Part shown: positions 1 to 11,262 of the stretch, one piece after another
How the letters are laid out: each line of letters begins with the position of its first letter
Position numbering within the stretch: the first letter of the stretch is position 1
Assembly (NCBI RefSeq): GCF_037975245.1
Contig: NC_092571.1
Coordinates: 20,110,917 to 20,174,916, forward strand
Direction of reading: 5' to 3'
Source: Apostichopus japonicus
Lineage: Eukaryota; Echinodermata; Holothuroidea; Aspidochirotida; Stichopodidae
Length of the DNA: 64,000 nucleotides
Made by a program: the position numbers and the translations under genes
The notes under the pieces: generated by a model
Told to the model about the DNA's origin: nothing
Database searches by the model: none
Seen by the model: only the letters and a program-made list of their open reading frames with translations

Positions 1-590
1 TTCATCACGTTAAGGATACACGAAGCGTATTTGTTACTCTTTCGTCTCGTTTTTTGCGATATCACTTCAGAATATAGCGAATCCAGGAAAGAAGTCACTA
101 TTTCTTCTCGACTGATGGCCCCTGTCCACACGTACGTCATCATGTTGCTGAAGAAGTCGTCTATTTCATCTAACATCCCGACGTTTATTGAGTAGGTACT
201 ATTCAGTTTCATGATAATCCTCTGTCGAACATATTCAATTCCATCCGTTACAAATCCATCGAATTCCAATGAATGTTTTCCCCAAATGGTTTGGAGTTCC
301 ATCAGATTCGACGCGATACCTCTTTCGATTGTCCTCTCGTCCTCACTGATGAGGGTGCGTTCCATATCCCTGGAACAGCAAGATAATTGCGGGCCTATTT
401 CCATGGCATCAGAATCGACACACACGGATGTATTATCCAAGAGATGAATACTGCCTGCCTCTGCTCCCATCATGAAACCATTCCGGACTAGGAGTTCCTC
501 CTTAGGGCCAGAGAGCTCACAGCTCTGTCTGTCAGTCACTATGGCTTTATTTACGGCCAAAATTGCCAAGAAAACACAAAAGTATATCAT
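1..590 (-). CDS. Glypican-like heparan sulfate proteoglycan core, N-terminal part (runs off the left edge)
   Basis: The minus-strand frame from an ATG at 590 stays open to the window edge (196 codons), with an in-frame stop just upstream at 606-608, so the start is well fixed. Residues 1-16 (MIYFCVFLAILAVNKA) look like a signal peptide. The cysteine layout follows the glypican N-terminal domain: Cys24, a GF pair at 38-39, Cys57, then the paired Cys71-Cys72 followed by SRDME, which matches the family's CC-x-x-x-ME motif. Later come the helical stretch with EEIVTSFLDSLYSEVI and Cys191 in YASCI, matching the family's LLERMF...YLECV region. Potential N-glycosylation sites are N53 and N130. Glypicans are GPI-anchored extracellular proteoglycans that modulate Wnt, Hedgehog, BMP and FGF signals. 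The GPI signal and glycosaminoglycan sites lie outside the window. No intron occurs in the visible part. Which glypican subfamily it belongs to cannot be told. Confidence 0.72.
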   Translation of the reverse strand, partial: MIYFCVFLAILAVNKAIVTDRQSCELSGPKEELLVRNGFMMGAEAGSIHLLDNTSVCVDSDAMEIGPQLSCCSRDMERTLISEDERTIERGIASNLMELQTIWGKHSLEFDGFVTDGIEYVRQRIIMKLNSTYSINVGMLDEIDDFFSNMMTYVWTGAISREEIVTSFLDSLYSEVISQKTRRKSNKYASCILNVM

Positions 591-1403
591 CTTGAGAACC
601 CTCCGTTATTAAGCTGTTAAATGTCGTTTCTGTCGTCTGAGCAATATGTAGTAGCCTACACCTCGTATAAGTTACTATAACATGTTCACTTTAGCTGCAG
701 TGCCTTTTAAGTTCGTGATCCCAGTGGGGCATCAATATTGTTGGCGATCAATAGAAGAGTCTTAAATACGACGAATGATGGTTTATAGATTCTTGGGGTG
801 ACCCAGCAGGGGTGTTCGGGACTGACTTTAAGCCCACTGTTATCACAGCGCGATTTAAGGGTCGGGACTCGATATACTACATATGTCCATCGTGCGTATA
901 GTTGGACGGAAGATCTGTAGTGCCATGTACACGTATGAAAAACTGTTAATGTTGAGAGTTTAGTTTTGCGGGCAGTTTTGAAGTCGGCATGTAGTCATTG
1001 CACAGAAGTTGACAGAACTAGCATTTTATTAGTGAAAATTCCCTTGCTTATTGATTTTACCATATTGCAGGTTTATACGATCAAATACGGATTTCGGACA
1101 GAGGGACGGTAATCGCGCTCTCAGGATGTGTCGATAAGGTGGGATTAAAGCTCGGCATTGTGACTTCCACATTCCAGCAACATATGACGTCCATTGACCT
1201 AATTTAGATGGTCTAGTAGGATAACAACAGGACTCTCGGAGGGGGGGGGGGGGGGATATGGGTATGGTGAAAGTAATCTATTGTTGTAAGGCTATGGTGA
1301 CTTTTCACAATACATGAGTGAGAAGTAAACTATCGAATCCAAGTGGTATTTTTGACTTCAATAAAACAAACTTATTTTAACCGATTAATTGCAGCAGAAT
1401 AAT
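591..1403. other. Upstream flank of the glypican-like gene
   Basis: I see no gene here. It should contain the 5' UTR and promoter of the glypican-like gene, but no core promoter element is clear. A run of 16 G lies at 1240-1255. Confidence 0.4.
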
Positions 1404-1745
<342 letters not shown>

Positions 1746-2211
1746 ACGAAAACAGCAGCAGTATCATAATTACACCATAATATAAACAGAAATCGATTCA
1801 GCAACATGATGTTATCTGGCTTAAAGGACGAGCTTAGAAACAATATGATCTCCGAGATGACAGAATATAAGAATATTGTCTAATTTCAACGGCGATTTTA
1901 CGGTGATTAAGAAGTTCACATTATACCGCTGTGTAACGACGAATAGCAACATCATCTCCTTAGCAACAGTCCTTTGAATGACAAAGAGCTTTGTAAAGTT
2001 TTAAGTAAAACTCGTTTGAACGGTAAAGCAACCCGCCGTCTGTTCATAGCAGAGGAAGTTAACTGTATAGACGTCACGACACGCTGTGTGGGACAATGGA
2101 AGGTGGTCATTGATGGACGAGATGGACGAGAGAATGGGTATTAGAGCAACACGAAGATTATTTGTACGCTGATTTATATTTACAGGCTACTGCTATACGC
2201 CTCCGTCGGGG

Positions 2212-3525
2212 GTGGAGGGGATGGGGATGGGGATAGGAATGGGAATGGGGATGGGAATGGGGATGGGGATGGGGATGGGAATGGTGATGGGGATGGTGAT
2301 GGGGATGGTGATGGGGATGGGGATGGGGATGGGGATGGGGATGGGGATGGTGATGGTGATGGGGATGGGGATGGTGATGGGGATGGGGATGGGGATGGGG
2401 ATGGGGATGGGGATGGTGATGGGGATGGGGATGGGGATGGGGATGGGGATGGGGATGGGGATGGGGATGGGGATGGGGATGGGGATGGGGATGGGGATGG
2501 GGATGGGGATGGTGATGGGGATGGGGATGGGGATGGGGATGGGAATGGTGATGGGAATGGGGATGGTGATGGGGATGGTGATGGGGATGGGGATGGTGAT
2601 GGGGATGGGGATGGTGATGGGGATGGGGATGGGGATGGGGATGGGGATGGGGATGGGGATGGGGATGGGGATGGTGATGGGGATGGTGATGGGGATGGGG
2701 ATGGTGATGGGGATGGGGATGGTGATGGGGATGGGGATGGTGATGGGGATGGGGATGGTGATGGGGATGGGGATGGGGATGGGGATGGTGATGGGGATGG
2801 GGATGGGGATGGGGATGGGGATGGTGATGGGGATGGTGATGGGGATGGGGATGGGGATGGGGATGGGGATGGGGATGGGGATGGTGATGGGGATGGTGAT
2901 GGGGATGGTGATGGGGATGGGGATGGGGATGGGGATGGGGATGGGGATGGGGATGGGGATGGTGATGGGGATGGGGATGGGGATGGGGATGGTGATGGGG
3001 ATGGGGATGGGGATGGGGATGGTGATGGGGATGGGGATGGGGATGGGGATGGTGATGGGGATGGGGATGGGGATGGGGATGGTGATGGGGATGGTGATGG
3101 GGATGGGGATGGGGATGGGGATGGGAATGGTGATGGGGATGGTGATGGGGATGGGGATGGGGATGGTGATGGGGATGGGGATGGGGATGGGGATGGTGAT
3201 GGGGATGGGGATGGGGATGGGGATGGTGATGGGGATGGGGATGGGGATGGGGATGGGGATGGGGATGGGGATGGGGATGGTGATGGGGATGGGGATGGTG
3301 ATGGGGATGGGGATGGGGATGGGGATGGTGATGGGGATGGGGATGGGGATGGGGATGGGGATGGGGATGGTGATGGGGATGGTGATGGGGATGGGGATGG
3401 GGATGGGGATGGGGATGGGGATGGTGATGGGGATGGTGATGGGGATGGTGATGGGGATGGGGATGGGGATGGGGATGGGGATGGGGATGGGGATCGGGAT
3501 GGGGATGGGTATTGGGATGATGTCA
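2212..3525. repeat. GGGGAT hexanucleotide array, about 1.3 kb
   Basis: About 215 units of GGGGAT, with GGTGAT as the main variant and occasional GGAAT-containing units near the left end. The two unit types alternate in blocks, and some blocks recur (for example around 2820-2960 and 3360-3490), which indicates segmental duplication inside the array. Both strands are open in a dipeptide frame (Met-Gly/Val on plus, Pro-Ser on minus) because the period is six. The G-rich strand has dense GGGG runs that could form G-quadruplexes. Confidence 0.97.
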
Positions 3526-3796
3526 CCATTTTGCTTTCATGACATGGCAGACAACCTTGAAAATCATTTGTCTCTTTCTTAAAATTGGCGGGAGAACTCA
3601 TTAGACAGACATTCGATGGAGAACAATTGCGCCCATCTCTTTAACACAATATGGTAATCCTATCCCGGCATGCATCATTGTGTAGCCTACGGACGCTTAG
3701 CGTTTCGCAAAATGACTGCCTAACTGCATGTCTATATTAATATCTAATATTTGATAAAGTGGTGTCTAGTCCTACGTATGGTACAATGTGCATAAA

Positions 3797-4248
3797 CATA
3801 GGCGTAGGAGGCGGGAGGGGGGGCTGGGGGTTGCAGCCCCCGCCCCCAACCAAATATTTTTGTGAACATTCGGGCAAATATGCTGAGAATTTTTCGGGCA
3901 CCTACTGAAAGGAAAAATAAATTGCAATGATGGAGCTAAAGGAAGTCAATAGTTTAAAAAAAAATCTCCTTGGTAATAAAATAAAGTTCTAAGCCCTGCC
4001 CGACTAATTCGCCATTACTAATGCTATTACTAAATGTAAAACGACTCCCCACAAAAATTATAACCAATATGGAACGGTAATAACACGGCAAATGATTGTA
4101 TGTAATTGGCATGCGATGTAATAACCGATGCATGCCTATATGATATGTACATTAAAATGTTGAACGCGAAAAATTTTGCTGGTATTTTTGGGGCAAGTCG
4201 TTACAGCCCCCCCCCCCCCCCATATCAAATTGGGCTCCTACTCCAATG
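3797..4248. mobile_element. hAT-like nonautonomous element (MITE)
   Basis: The left end reads CATAGGCGTAGGAG and the right end CTCCTACTCCAATG, an inverted pair with 12 of 14 positions matching. It is flanked by TGCATAAA (3789-3796) and TGCATATA (4249-4256), an 8-bp target-site duplication with one mismatch. Eight-bp duplications are typical of hAT transposons. The interior carries G-rich and C-rich stretches and no open reading frame of note. Its left interior (GGGCAAATATGCTGAGAATT, then a second GGGCA) resembles the element at 9174. Confidence 0.72.
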
Positions 4249-4273
4249 TGCATATATGTAGATAAACAATACC

Positions 4274-4320
4274 TATATATATATATATATATATAGGCCT
4301 ATATATATATATATATATAT
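4274..4320. repeat. TA dinucleotide palindrome around AGGCCT
   Basis: Two (TA)n tracts flank a central AGGCCT, making the block self-complementary and able to extrude as a cruciform. Confidence 0.85.
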
Positions 4321-4329
4321 TGTATACAG

Positions 4330-7300
4330 CAAACTTTAAGTTCATCAAAATAAAAACTATTAAACTAAAATATTACGTTTTTCAAACAACTCTTAGGCCT
4401 ATATATCGTGGTCTGAAAATGACCTTTAACTAATGAACGGTAACACTGGAAAAAATATGAAAATTGATTTGAAATTTCAAACGACAAAGCAAAAAGCCCA
4501 AGAAAGAAACCAAATGGCAATAATTTGCTACCGTGAATTCATAAAACAGCAATGACTGGTTTGACATACTTCCAACTTCATAATATTCCAAAGTTAAAGC
4601 CCCTGAGAGAGATTGATCGTAAATTTCGAATTTCTTCAAGAGGTCATGCTGACTCGTCCTATTAACTAATCCAGAGTAAAAGAAGACCGTCCTTAATTCC
4701 ACGCTGCTTGCACACACACAAAAAAACCAGGGTCCGAAAGAAATGTGGGTTTCGAGAGTATAAATTTACCAAAAATTACATATTTTTAAAGTTTTCTTGG
4801 CATATTGATGTGTCAGTATTGGTTTGTGAAAATACTCACGTTTGAACTCCTGGCAGTGAATTTAAAGTGATTTGAATGTCCCTAGTGGTTTCGACAACTT
4901 GGAAGAATAAACAAAGAGAAGGGGTTCAGTTTCTGTCGGGTAACGAAAATACATTTTAACTTCGAGTGCTTGTCAGATGGAATTGTCGAGGAGAAGTCAA
5001 AACCGATGGACATTTTGACTGTAATGAAGACATAAATTGATTATTGTAACAAATGAGGACAGTATGCATATCGTCTTACAGTCTATTATAGCAAAAATAT
5101 GTCTTACCCAGCTGGTCACTTTAATTTGACAACATGAATCTTCAGCGAACCTGCAATTTTACCAGGTCTTTTAGTAATATATGTCTTCTCCTTCATATAT
5201 TATTATAGATTATAGCTATATTTGCTGCGCAGGCTTTTATTTTACATTTCATTGTCAAAAGATTTAACTGTAAGAAGGGGAGGAGGGGCATGGAGAGGGA
5301 GCACGGGTATACGTTCCCCCTCCCCCACCCCCTCCCCCAACAGTTTTGCGAAATAGCTCAAAAGTGCCAATTTTCATAATAAGTATCGCCCCCCCTTTAA
5401 TTATTTTTTTTTCGTAAAAACTAACTTGTTTTCATTTTTATAATTAACGAAATGCCATTTTGTGAAAAAGTATCCTTAATGTCGAATAATAAGCAATTAG
5501 AAGGAAAAAATAATAAACAGTGCCCATTTTTTTTTAAAACATCAAATATTAGAATTTGTGGTACTGCATTATGCACAGAGGATGCATTTTGTCTGAAACT
5601 TTTAAGGTAACTTTGTGACTTTTCTCCTCGAATCAGTAATTCCCATATCTCACAGCTCCTGGAGGTTTGGGCCACGAAATTCTTCCGCTTATAGGGCTGC
5701 CGTATTTATTCAGGGTGTTGTTCCACAAAACCTACTTTAATTCATTTATTAACTTTCGATTTATTATTTGTACAGATAGCCTAGAACATGCTATTTCAAG
5801 CTTTATAACTCTCAAATGTTTTTCATATCCTATTTATAAATATGTACTTTCAAGCATTTATACTGGATTTTAATAAACTTGAATAAACTTGATTGAATAC
5901 TCCCCCCCCCCCCCCACCCCGGACCTTCGCATTATACTACAGTGTGCGTAAGTCACTGGAATTGAGGGTCACTTTTATTAGCCTATCTGAAAATTCAAAT
6001 AATGGTAATTTTTGTTCAAACGTCAAGTTCCAATCGAAAACTAAACAACTTATCTCTTATTTAAAGGCATTCTCTCAGCTAGGAAATTTTTAGAGGGCGG
6101 GCCAATATCATAGGTTTCGCTGGTACACCGTTACTCACGTGACACTTAACTTTAAAAGTGAACCTCGACGAATGTTTGGGTTGGGAGCGGAAACGGTTGG
6201 GGTGGGAGACTATTAATCAAACATGTTCCGTGGTGTTGAAAACGTTTAAATGAACATTTTATGGGTGTCGGGCATCTCTACCCGTGCCCACCCACCCCCT
6301 CCCCACTTTCATGCCCCACCCAATCCCCTCGCGCGTTTCGGGTACTGTTTAACACTCTTTAATATATGAGAATAACTTGGAAGATTGGAGGTACAATCCT
6401 TTTCAAAAGTTTTGAAAATGTTTTTGCATGCCTTTAATTTGGAAATGAAATGAAGTAATTGATCCGTGATTTGGCACATGATACGTCACGGCACGTGCCA
6501 ATTTCTGCCCCACTAACGCCTTCCTGTTTCTGGCCGTTGTTAATTCATGACGAATAGTTTCATTTTCGGATTGATAGTGAAAGAAAGAACTCTTTAGTTC
6601 ATGATTTACTCTATATATAGACAGGATAGAGCATTTCCTTTTTGAAAATATAGTTGTCATTTACCGTAGACAGCTCTTTCAATTCTGACGAAGTTGACAC
6701 AAATGTTGGTTATTTTTCCTAAGGATTTTAGGCTTGGAATTGCCCTGCACTTTCCCATGAACAATATCGTAAACGTTGTAAGAGTTACGTGACTGTAACA
6801 GCAAACAAGTTAACGTCTCGTTCAAGTTAGTTTCCCTCCATTTTCTGTGTTTTGATCTGACGGAGTTGTTAAGTTAATAATGTTAATGACACAATATCAT
6901 GTGCTTCTAGGTATCCCCGAAGTATCCCTAACATAGCCTATACTACAGCGGTACTACAGTAGCCTAGGAAGATATCAAAAATTGACGGTAGATTCTTTGG
7001 TTTCCATCCAAAGAATTGCAGTTTCGTAGAAGCTACGATGGCCCAAATTGGACATAGAAAAATTTCGAATAATTTTTGTGCAAATTCTTACTTTTCTAAA
7101 CCGTACGAATACCAGTGTAATCATCCGAAGTTTGAATATTAAGGAAAGAATTTCTTTCTCTATTTTGTCGAAATTTCGAGAACAAAATCGAAAATAAGAT
7201 ATTTAATGAGGTATAATGAAAGTAAAACTTGCTCATTTGATTGCCTGGTACTCCTTTAACTATCAATACAAAGTGACCAAGAAGTATGATTTAGCATTAT

Positions 7301-7922
7301 AACTTTGAGGGCATCTCTGTAGTCGAAAAGGTGTGGACCGCCCCCCCCCCAATAGAAAGTGGGGAGCGGGAATCTTCCCCCTGTATCTGCGCCAATGCAC
7401 TAGACATTGCGGTCGGACGGTTATGTCGAGGGCGCAGTACATCACGAAGATGGGGAACAAATATGGGCAATTAGCCACCTCTACTCAATGTGAGAAAAGC
7501 TTAGTTGGCCTCAGGTATGAATTGCTTACCCGGAAGGGATATATTTACCCCTACCCCTCCCATCGGACTAATGCCGTAATTTTTCAAGTTCACCCGTTCC
7601 ATATTCGTAAGAGTATCTCATCTAGGCCTACGGTAGAACTATACCCCTCGTTTCTAACTAACTGATCAGCATGAATTTATTGAAAACTCGGAATGTTCTA
7701 AAACAGGAGTCCAGTCGTAATCTAGAATTGATCTATATGGGTGACGAGTACAGTCACATTTGGATGCTTCGTCGTGATCAGTCTTCCAACCACCACCCTC
7801 CCCCAACCCCCCCCCCCCCCTCGGCCCTCTCTCTCTCTCTCTTTACGAAAAGCAAAGTCTTGCTGTTAAAATAACCCCAACCGCCAGCAGAATAACGGAA
7901 AACAATTTTTACGCTGTGACCT
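4330..7922. other. Intergenic region without a supported gene
   Basis: Only short unsupported frames are present. C-rich runs occur near 5325, 5904 and 7338. At about 5867-5898 the phrase AATAAACTTGAATAAACTTG resembles the 3' end of an L2/CR1-type LINE, but no coding sequence of one is visible upstream. Confidence 0.4.
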
Positions 7923-8180
7923 TGCAGTTCCTTGTTTTCTACAATGTAAGTTAGGCACAGTAATGGTACTTAAATATTTTGAGTTACCACTTGTTCCGTT
8001 CAGATGCAAGTTCCTTGTTTTCTACAATGTAATTTAGGCACAGACTGCACAGTAATGGTACTTAAATATTATGAATTACTCCTTGTTCCGTGAAGATGCA
8101 GTTCCCTGTTTTCTACAATGTAGTTTCGACACAGTTATGGTAATTCAATATTATGAGTTATCCCTTGTTCCGTGTATAGA
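7923..8180. repeat. Tandem repeat, about 90 bp, three copies
   Basis: Three diverged copies share TTCCTTGTTTTCTACAATGT, then CACAGTAATGGTA, AATATT and CTTGTTCCGT. No coding signal. Confidence 0.85.
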
Positions 8181-8388
8181 ACAAAAGTTTATTGAGTCAT
8201 CATTGTTTTCCACATTTGTTAGCAAGATCAAAACAAAATTGTCAACACCCTTTTAATTGAACATTATAACTTTTCATAAATAATTAAAATATTCACTTTT
8301 GTTGAGAAACATTTAAACACACGGGAAGATGTGTTACAAAGAAACATTCATTTGATCTGGAAATGTTGAGGTGGTTTCCCTTCAAATC

Positions 8389-9173
8389 AGAGTCACATGT
8401 CCCACTGCCTCGTGATGAGTGGGATCCCCAATCATTTTCCGCCTTCGCAGTACTACAATGAGAAGAATCAGTCAAAGTCACATGTTCAACTGCCCCTTGA
8501 TGTGTGGGATCCCCAATCATTTTCCGCCTTCACAGTACTACAATGAGAAGAATAACTCAAAGTCACATGTTCCACTGCCTCGTGATGAGTGGGATCCCCA
8601 ATCATTTTCCGCCTTCGCAGTACTACAATGAGAAGAATCAGTCAAAGTCACATGTTCAACTGCCCCTTGATGTGTGGGATCCCCAATCATTTTCCGCCTT
8701 CACAGTACTACAATGAGAAGAATCAGTCAAAGTCACATGTTCAACTGCCCCTTGATGTGTGGGATCCCCAATCATTTTCCGCCTTCACAGTACTACAATG
8801 AGAAGAATCAGTCAAAGTCACATGTTCAACTGCCCCTTGATGTGTGGGATCCCCAATCATTTTCCGCCCTCACAGTACTACAATGAGAAGAATCAGTCAA
8901 AGTCACATGTTCAACTGCCCCTTGATGTGTGGGATCCCCAATCATTTTCCGCCCTCACAGTACTACAATGAGAAGAATCAGTCAAAGTCACATGTTCAAC
9001 TGCCCCTTGATGTGTGGGATCCCCAATCATTTTCCGCCCTCACAGTACTACAATGAAAAGAATCAGTCAAAGTCACATGTTCAACTGCCCCTTGATGTGT
9101 GGGATCCCCAATCATTTTCCGCCTTCGCAGTACTACAATGAGAAGAATCAGTCAAAGTCACATGTTCAACTGC
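8389..9173. repeat. 85-bp satellite, left block (about 9 copies)
   Basis: Exact 85-bp period, with landmarks TGGGATCCCCAATCATTTTC, GTACTACAATGAGAAGAATC and AGTCAAAGTCACATGTTCAA. Copies differ by single substitutions, so homogenisation is recent. The repeated 70-residue frames are by-products of the period. The block is continuous with that at 10788-11262; the two were separated by a transposon insertion. Confidence 0.97.
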
Positions 9174-9220
9174 CATAGGCGTACGGGTGGGGGGGCAGGG
9201 GGCAGACTGCCCCCCAATTT

Positions 9221-9366
9221 CCAGAGGACAAGAAATTCGGGCAAAAGTGCTGAAAAATTCGGGCAGCCTAAGAGGAGAAAAAAAAAGAAATATATATATA
9301 TATTTTTTTCTCCTCTTAGGCTGCCCGAATTTTTCAGGACTTTTGCCCGAATTTCTTGTCCTCTGG
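9221..9366. repeat. Long palindrome with about 65-bp arms
   Basis: The left arm (9221 to about 9288, starting CCAGAGGACAAGAAATTCGG) is repeated in reverse complement at about 9303-9366 (ending CGAATTTCTTGTCCTCTGG). The arms are nearly perfect and separated by a short AT loop. It sits inside the left part of the outer hAT-like element. Confidence 0.93.
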
Positions 9367-9568
9367 ATATATATATATATATATAAATATGCAGTAGCTT
9401 GCCCGAATCTTTTTCAAATTTTTGCCCGGCAATTCCATGATTTTCTTTATTTAGCATCATGATGCCCGAATATTTCCGTGTAACACCACCGTAAGCGCAG
9501 TTCATCTGGGCTACCACGCTTTTTGCACGATCAATTTTTTTTCTAACTAGTCAATTGTATATCTGGAC

Positions 9569-10221
9569 CAAGGGCGGCGGAACCGGGGGGCACAGGGGGC
9601 ACGTTCCCCCCACGTTTCCTCAGGTTAAAAAATGTGCCTTTTTTCTACATAAAAATTGAGGTGCCTCAAGTTAGCAAGAGGCCAGGGAACCAGAATGAAC
9701 ACTCGGGAAGGGCCGTTTCCGGCCATCTGAGGGGTTTGTAAAACCAAAAATTTTCTAGTACGCTCCGCGCCAACCGATGGTGGCGCTCCGCTCAGATAGT
9801 CGTGCATACAACTTTGCAAATCCTGGCTACGCCCGTGACTTTTAATGAATTTCGGTGGGTCAAACTCAAAGCTATTTCGAATGGAAAAAAAATGTGAAGA
9901 TATTAACAAGAAAAAAACTCTAATTCGAGAGATTCCTACATTAGCAACTAACATGATTTCACCTCATTTTGTCTCAAAAGAAAACTTGTTGCTTGTTTCC
10001 CAATTTGCACATTGGATATTGCAGTGCTAGTATGCATATTTTCCTTTGGGGGGGGGGGGGGGTGATGAAGTGATGTGTATTACACAAATAAGATAATACA
10101 ATAAGAGTTATAAAGGGTGCTAAATGTAAGGCTGCATCAGTCCAATCGAATTTCTGCAAAGTGCCCTTTGATGTCGGTGCCCCCCCCCCTCCCCAGATTA
10201 AAAGTGCTCCCGCCGCCCTTG
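9569..10221. mobile_element. Nested hAT-like element (inner)
   Basis: Termini are CAAGGGCGGCGG (9569-9580) and CCGCCGCCCTTG (10210-10221), perfect inverted repeats of 12 bp. Flanks are ATCTGGAC (9561-9568) and ACCTGGAC (10222-10229), an 8-bp target duplication with one mismatch. It shares a core (about 9704-9800, including CTCCGCGCCAACC and TGGTGGCGCTCCGCT) with the outer element (10620-10720) and with the element at 28321. No transposase is visible. Confidence 0.8.
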
Positions 10222-10787
10222 ACCTGGACATCCCCAACATGAGTGTATATTTTCTTTTTCATGGATGGTGGGGGGGGGGGGAGTGCCTACAAGCCTAGAA
10301 GTACAGGTTTGTCATATTCTTTGTTATATTCTAAACTTTTTTTGTGAGACAAATTGCAGTCTCACCCGACACAGCGACATTATCCCGCCTACGTGTCGTT
10401 GAACAATGTATGTTTTTTTCTGGAGGTAGCTGAATACTGTGTTAAAATAATAAATTAGGTAACTAAATAGGAGCTTAAAAAATATACTGTCCCATTTTTT
10501 CCCCCTCCAAAGTGATGTTACCATTTTTTCTTCTTCTAATTTACCAAATTTTTGGGGAAGTGAAAATTTCTAAAACGTGAGATTATAAAATACTGAATGT
10601 TTAGATGCAACTTGCAAGGCCTCAGAAGTGCCGTTTCCGGCAATCTGAGAGGCATTGTGTGCCCAAAAATTTTCTTGTACGCTACGCGCCAACTGATGGT
10701 GGCGCTCCGCTTAGATAGTGTCACGGGAACTTTCGGGCACAAAAAGGTTCTGCCGCCCCCAAACTGAAATGGTCCCATACGCCTATG

Positions 10788-11262
10788 TCAACTGCCCCTT
10801 AATGTGTGGGATCCCCAATCATTTTCCGCCTTCGCAGTACTACAATGAGAAGAATCAGTCAAAGTCACATGTTCAACTGCCCCTTGGTGTGTGGGATCCC
10901 CAATCATTTTCCGCCTTCACAGTACTACAATGAGAAGAATCAGTCAAAGTCACATGTTCAACTGCCCCTTGATGTGTGGGATCCCCAATCATTTTCCGCC
11001 TTCGCAGTACTACAATGAGAAGAATAAGTCAAAGTCACATGTTTCACTGCCTCGTGATGTGTGGGATCCCCAATCATTTCCCGCCTTCGCAGTACTACAA
11101 TGAGAAGAATAAGTCAAAGTCACATGTTTCACTGCCCCTTGATGTGTGGGATCCCCAATCATTTTCCGCCTTCACAGTATTACAATGAGAAGGATCAGTC
11201 AAAGTCACATGTCCAACTGCCCCTTGATGTGTGGGATCCCCAATCATACGACAATGAAAAGA
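10788..11262. repeat. 85-bp satellite, right block (about 5.5 copies)
   Basis: Same unit as 8389-9173. It ends in a degenerate copy near 11245-11262. Confidence 0.96.

Larger units (their letters stand above)
9174..10787. mobile_element. hAT-like element inserted in the 85-bp satellite (outer element)
   Basis: Termini are CATAGGCGTACGGG (9174-9187) and CCCATACGCCTATG (10774-10787), inverted with 13 of 14 matches. The 8-bp sequence TCAACTGC occurs immediately on both sides (9166-9173 and 10788-10795), and the satellite resumes in register after it, so this is a clear target-site duplication. The element holds a long palindrome at its left and a second nested element at 9569-10221. Without the nested piece it would be about 950 bp. 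No transposase frame is seen, so it is nonautonomous. Confidence 0.85.

Noticed and set aside
2180-3601. 473-codon minus-strand frame of Pro-Ser repeats and its Met-Gly counterpart
   Set aside because: Both strands are open only because the hexamer period avoids stops. No domain, splice or start context supports a protein.
7333-7665. 110-codon plus-strand frame
   Set aside because: Starts in a C-run, no recognisable domain, and length is within chance for this base composition.
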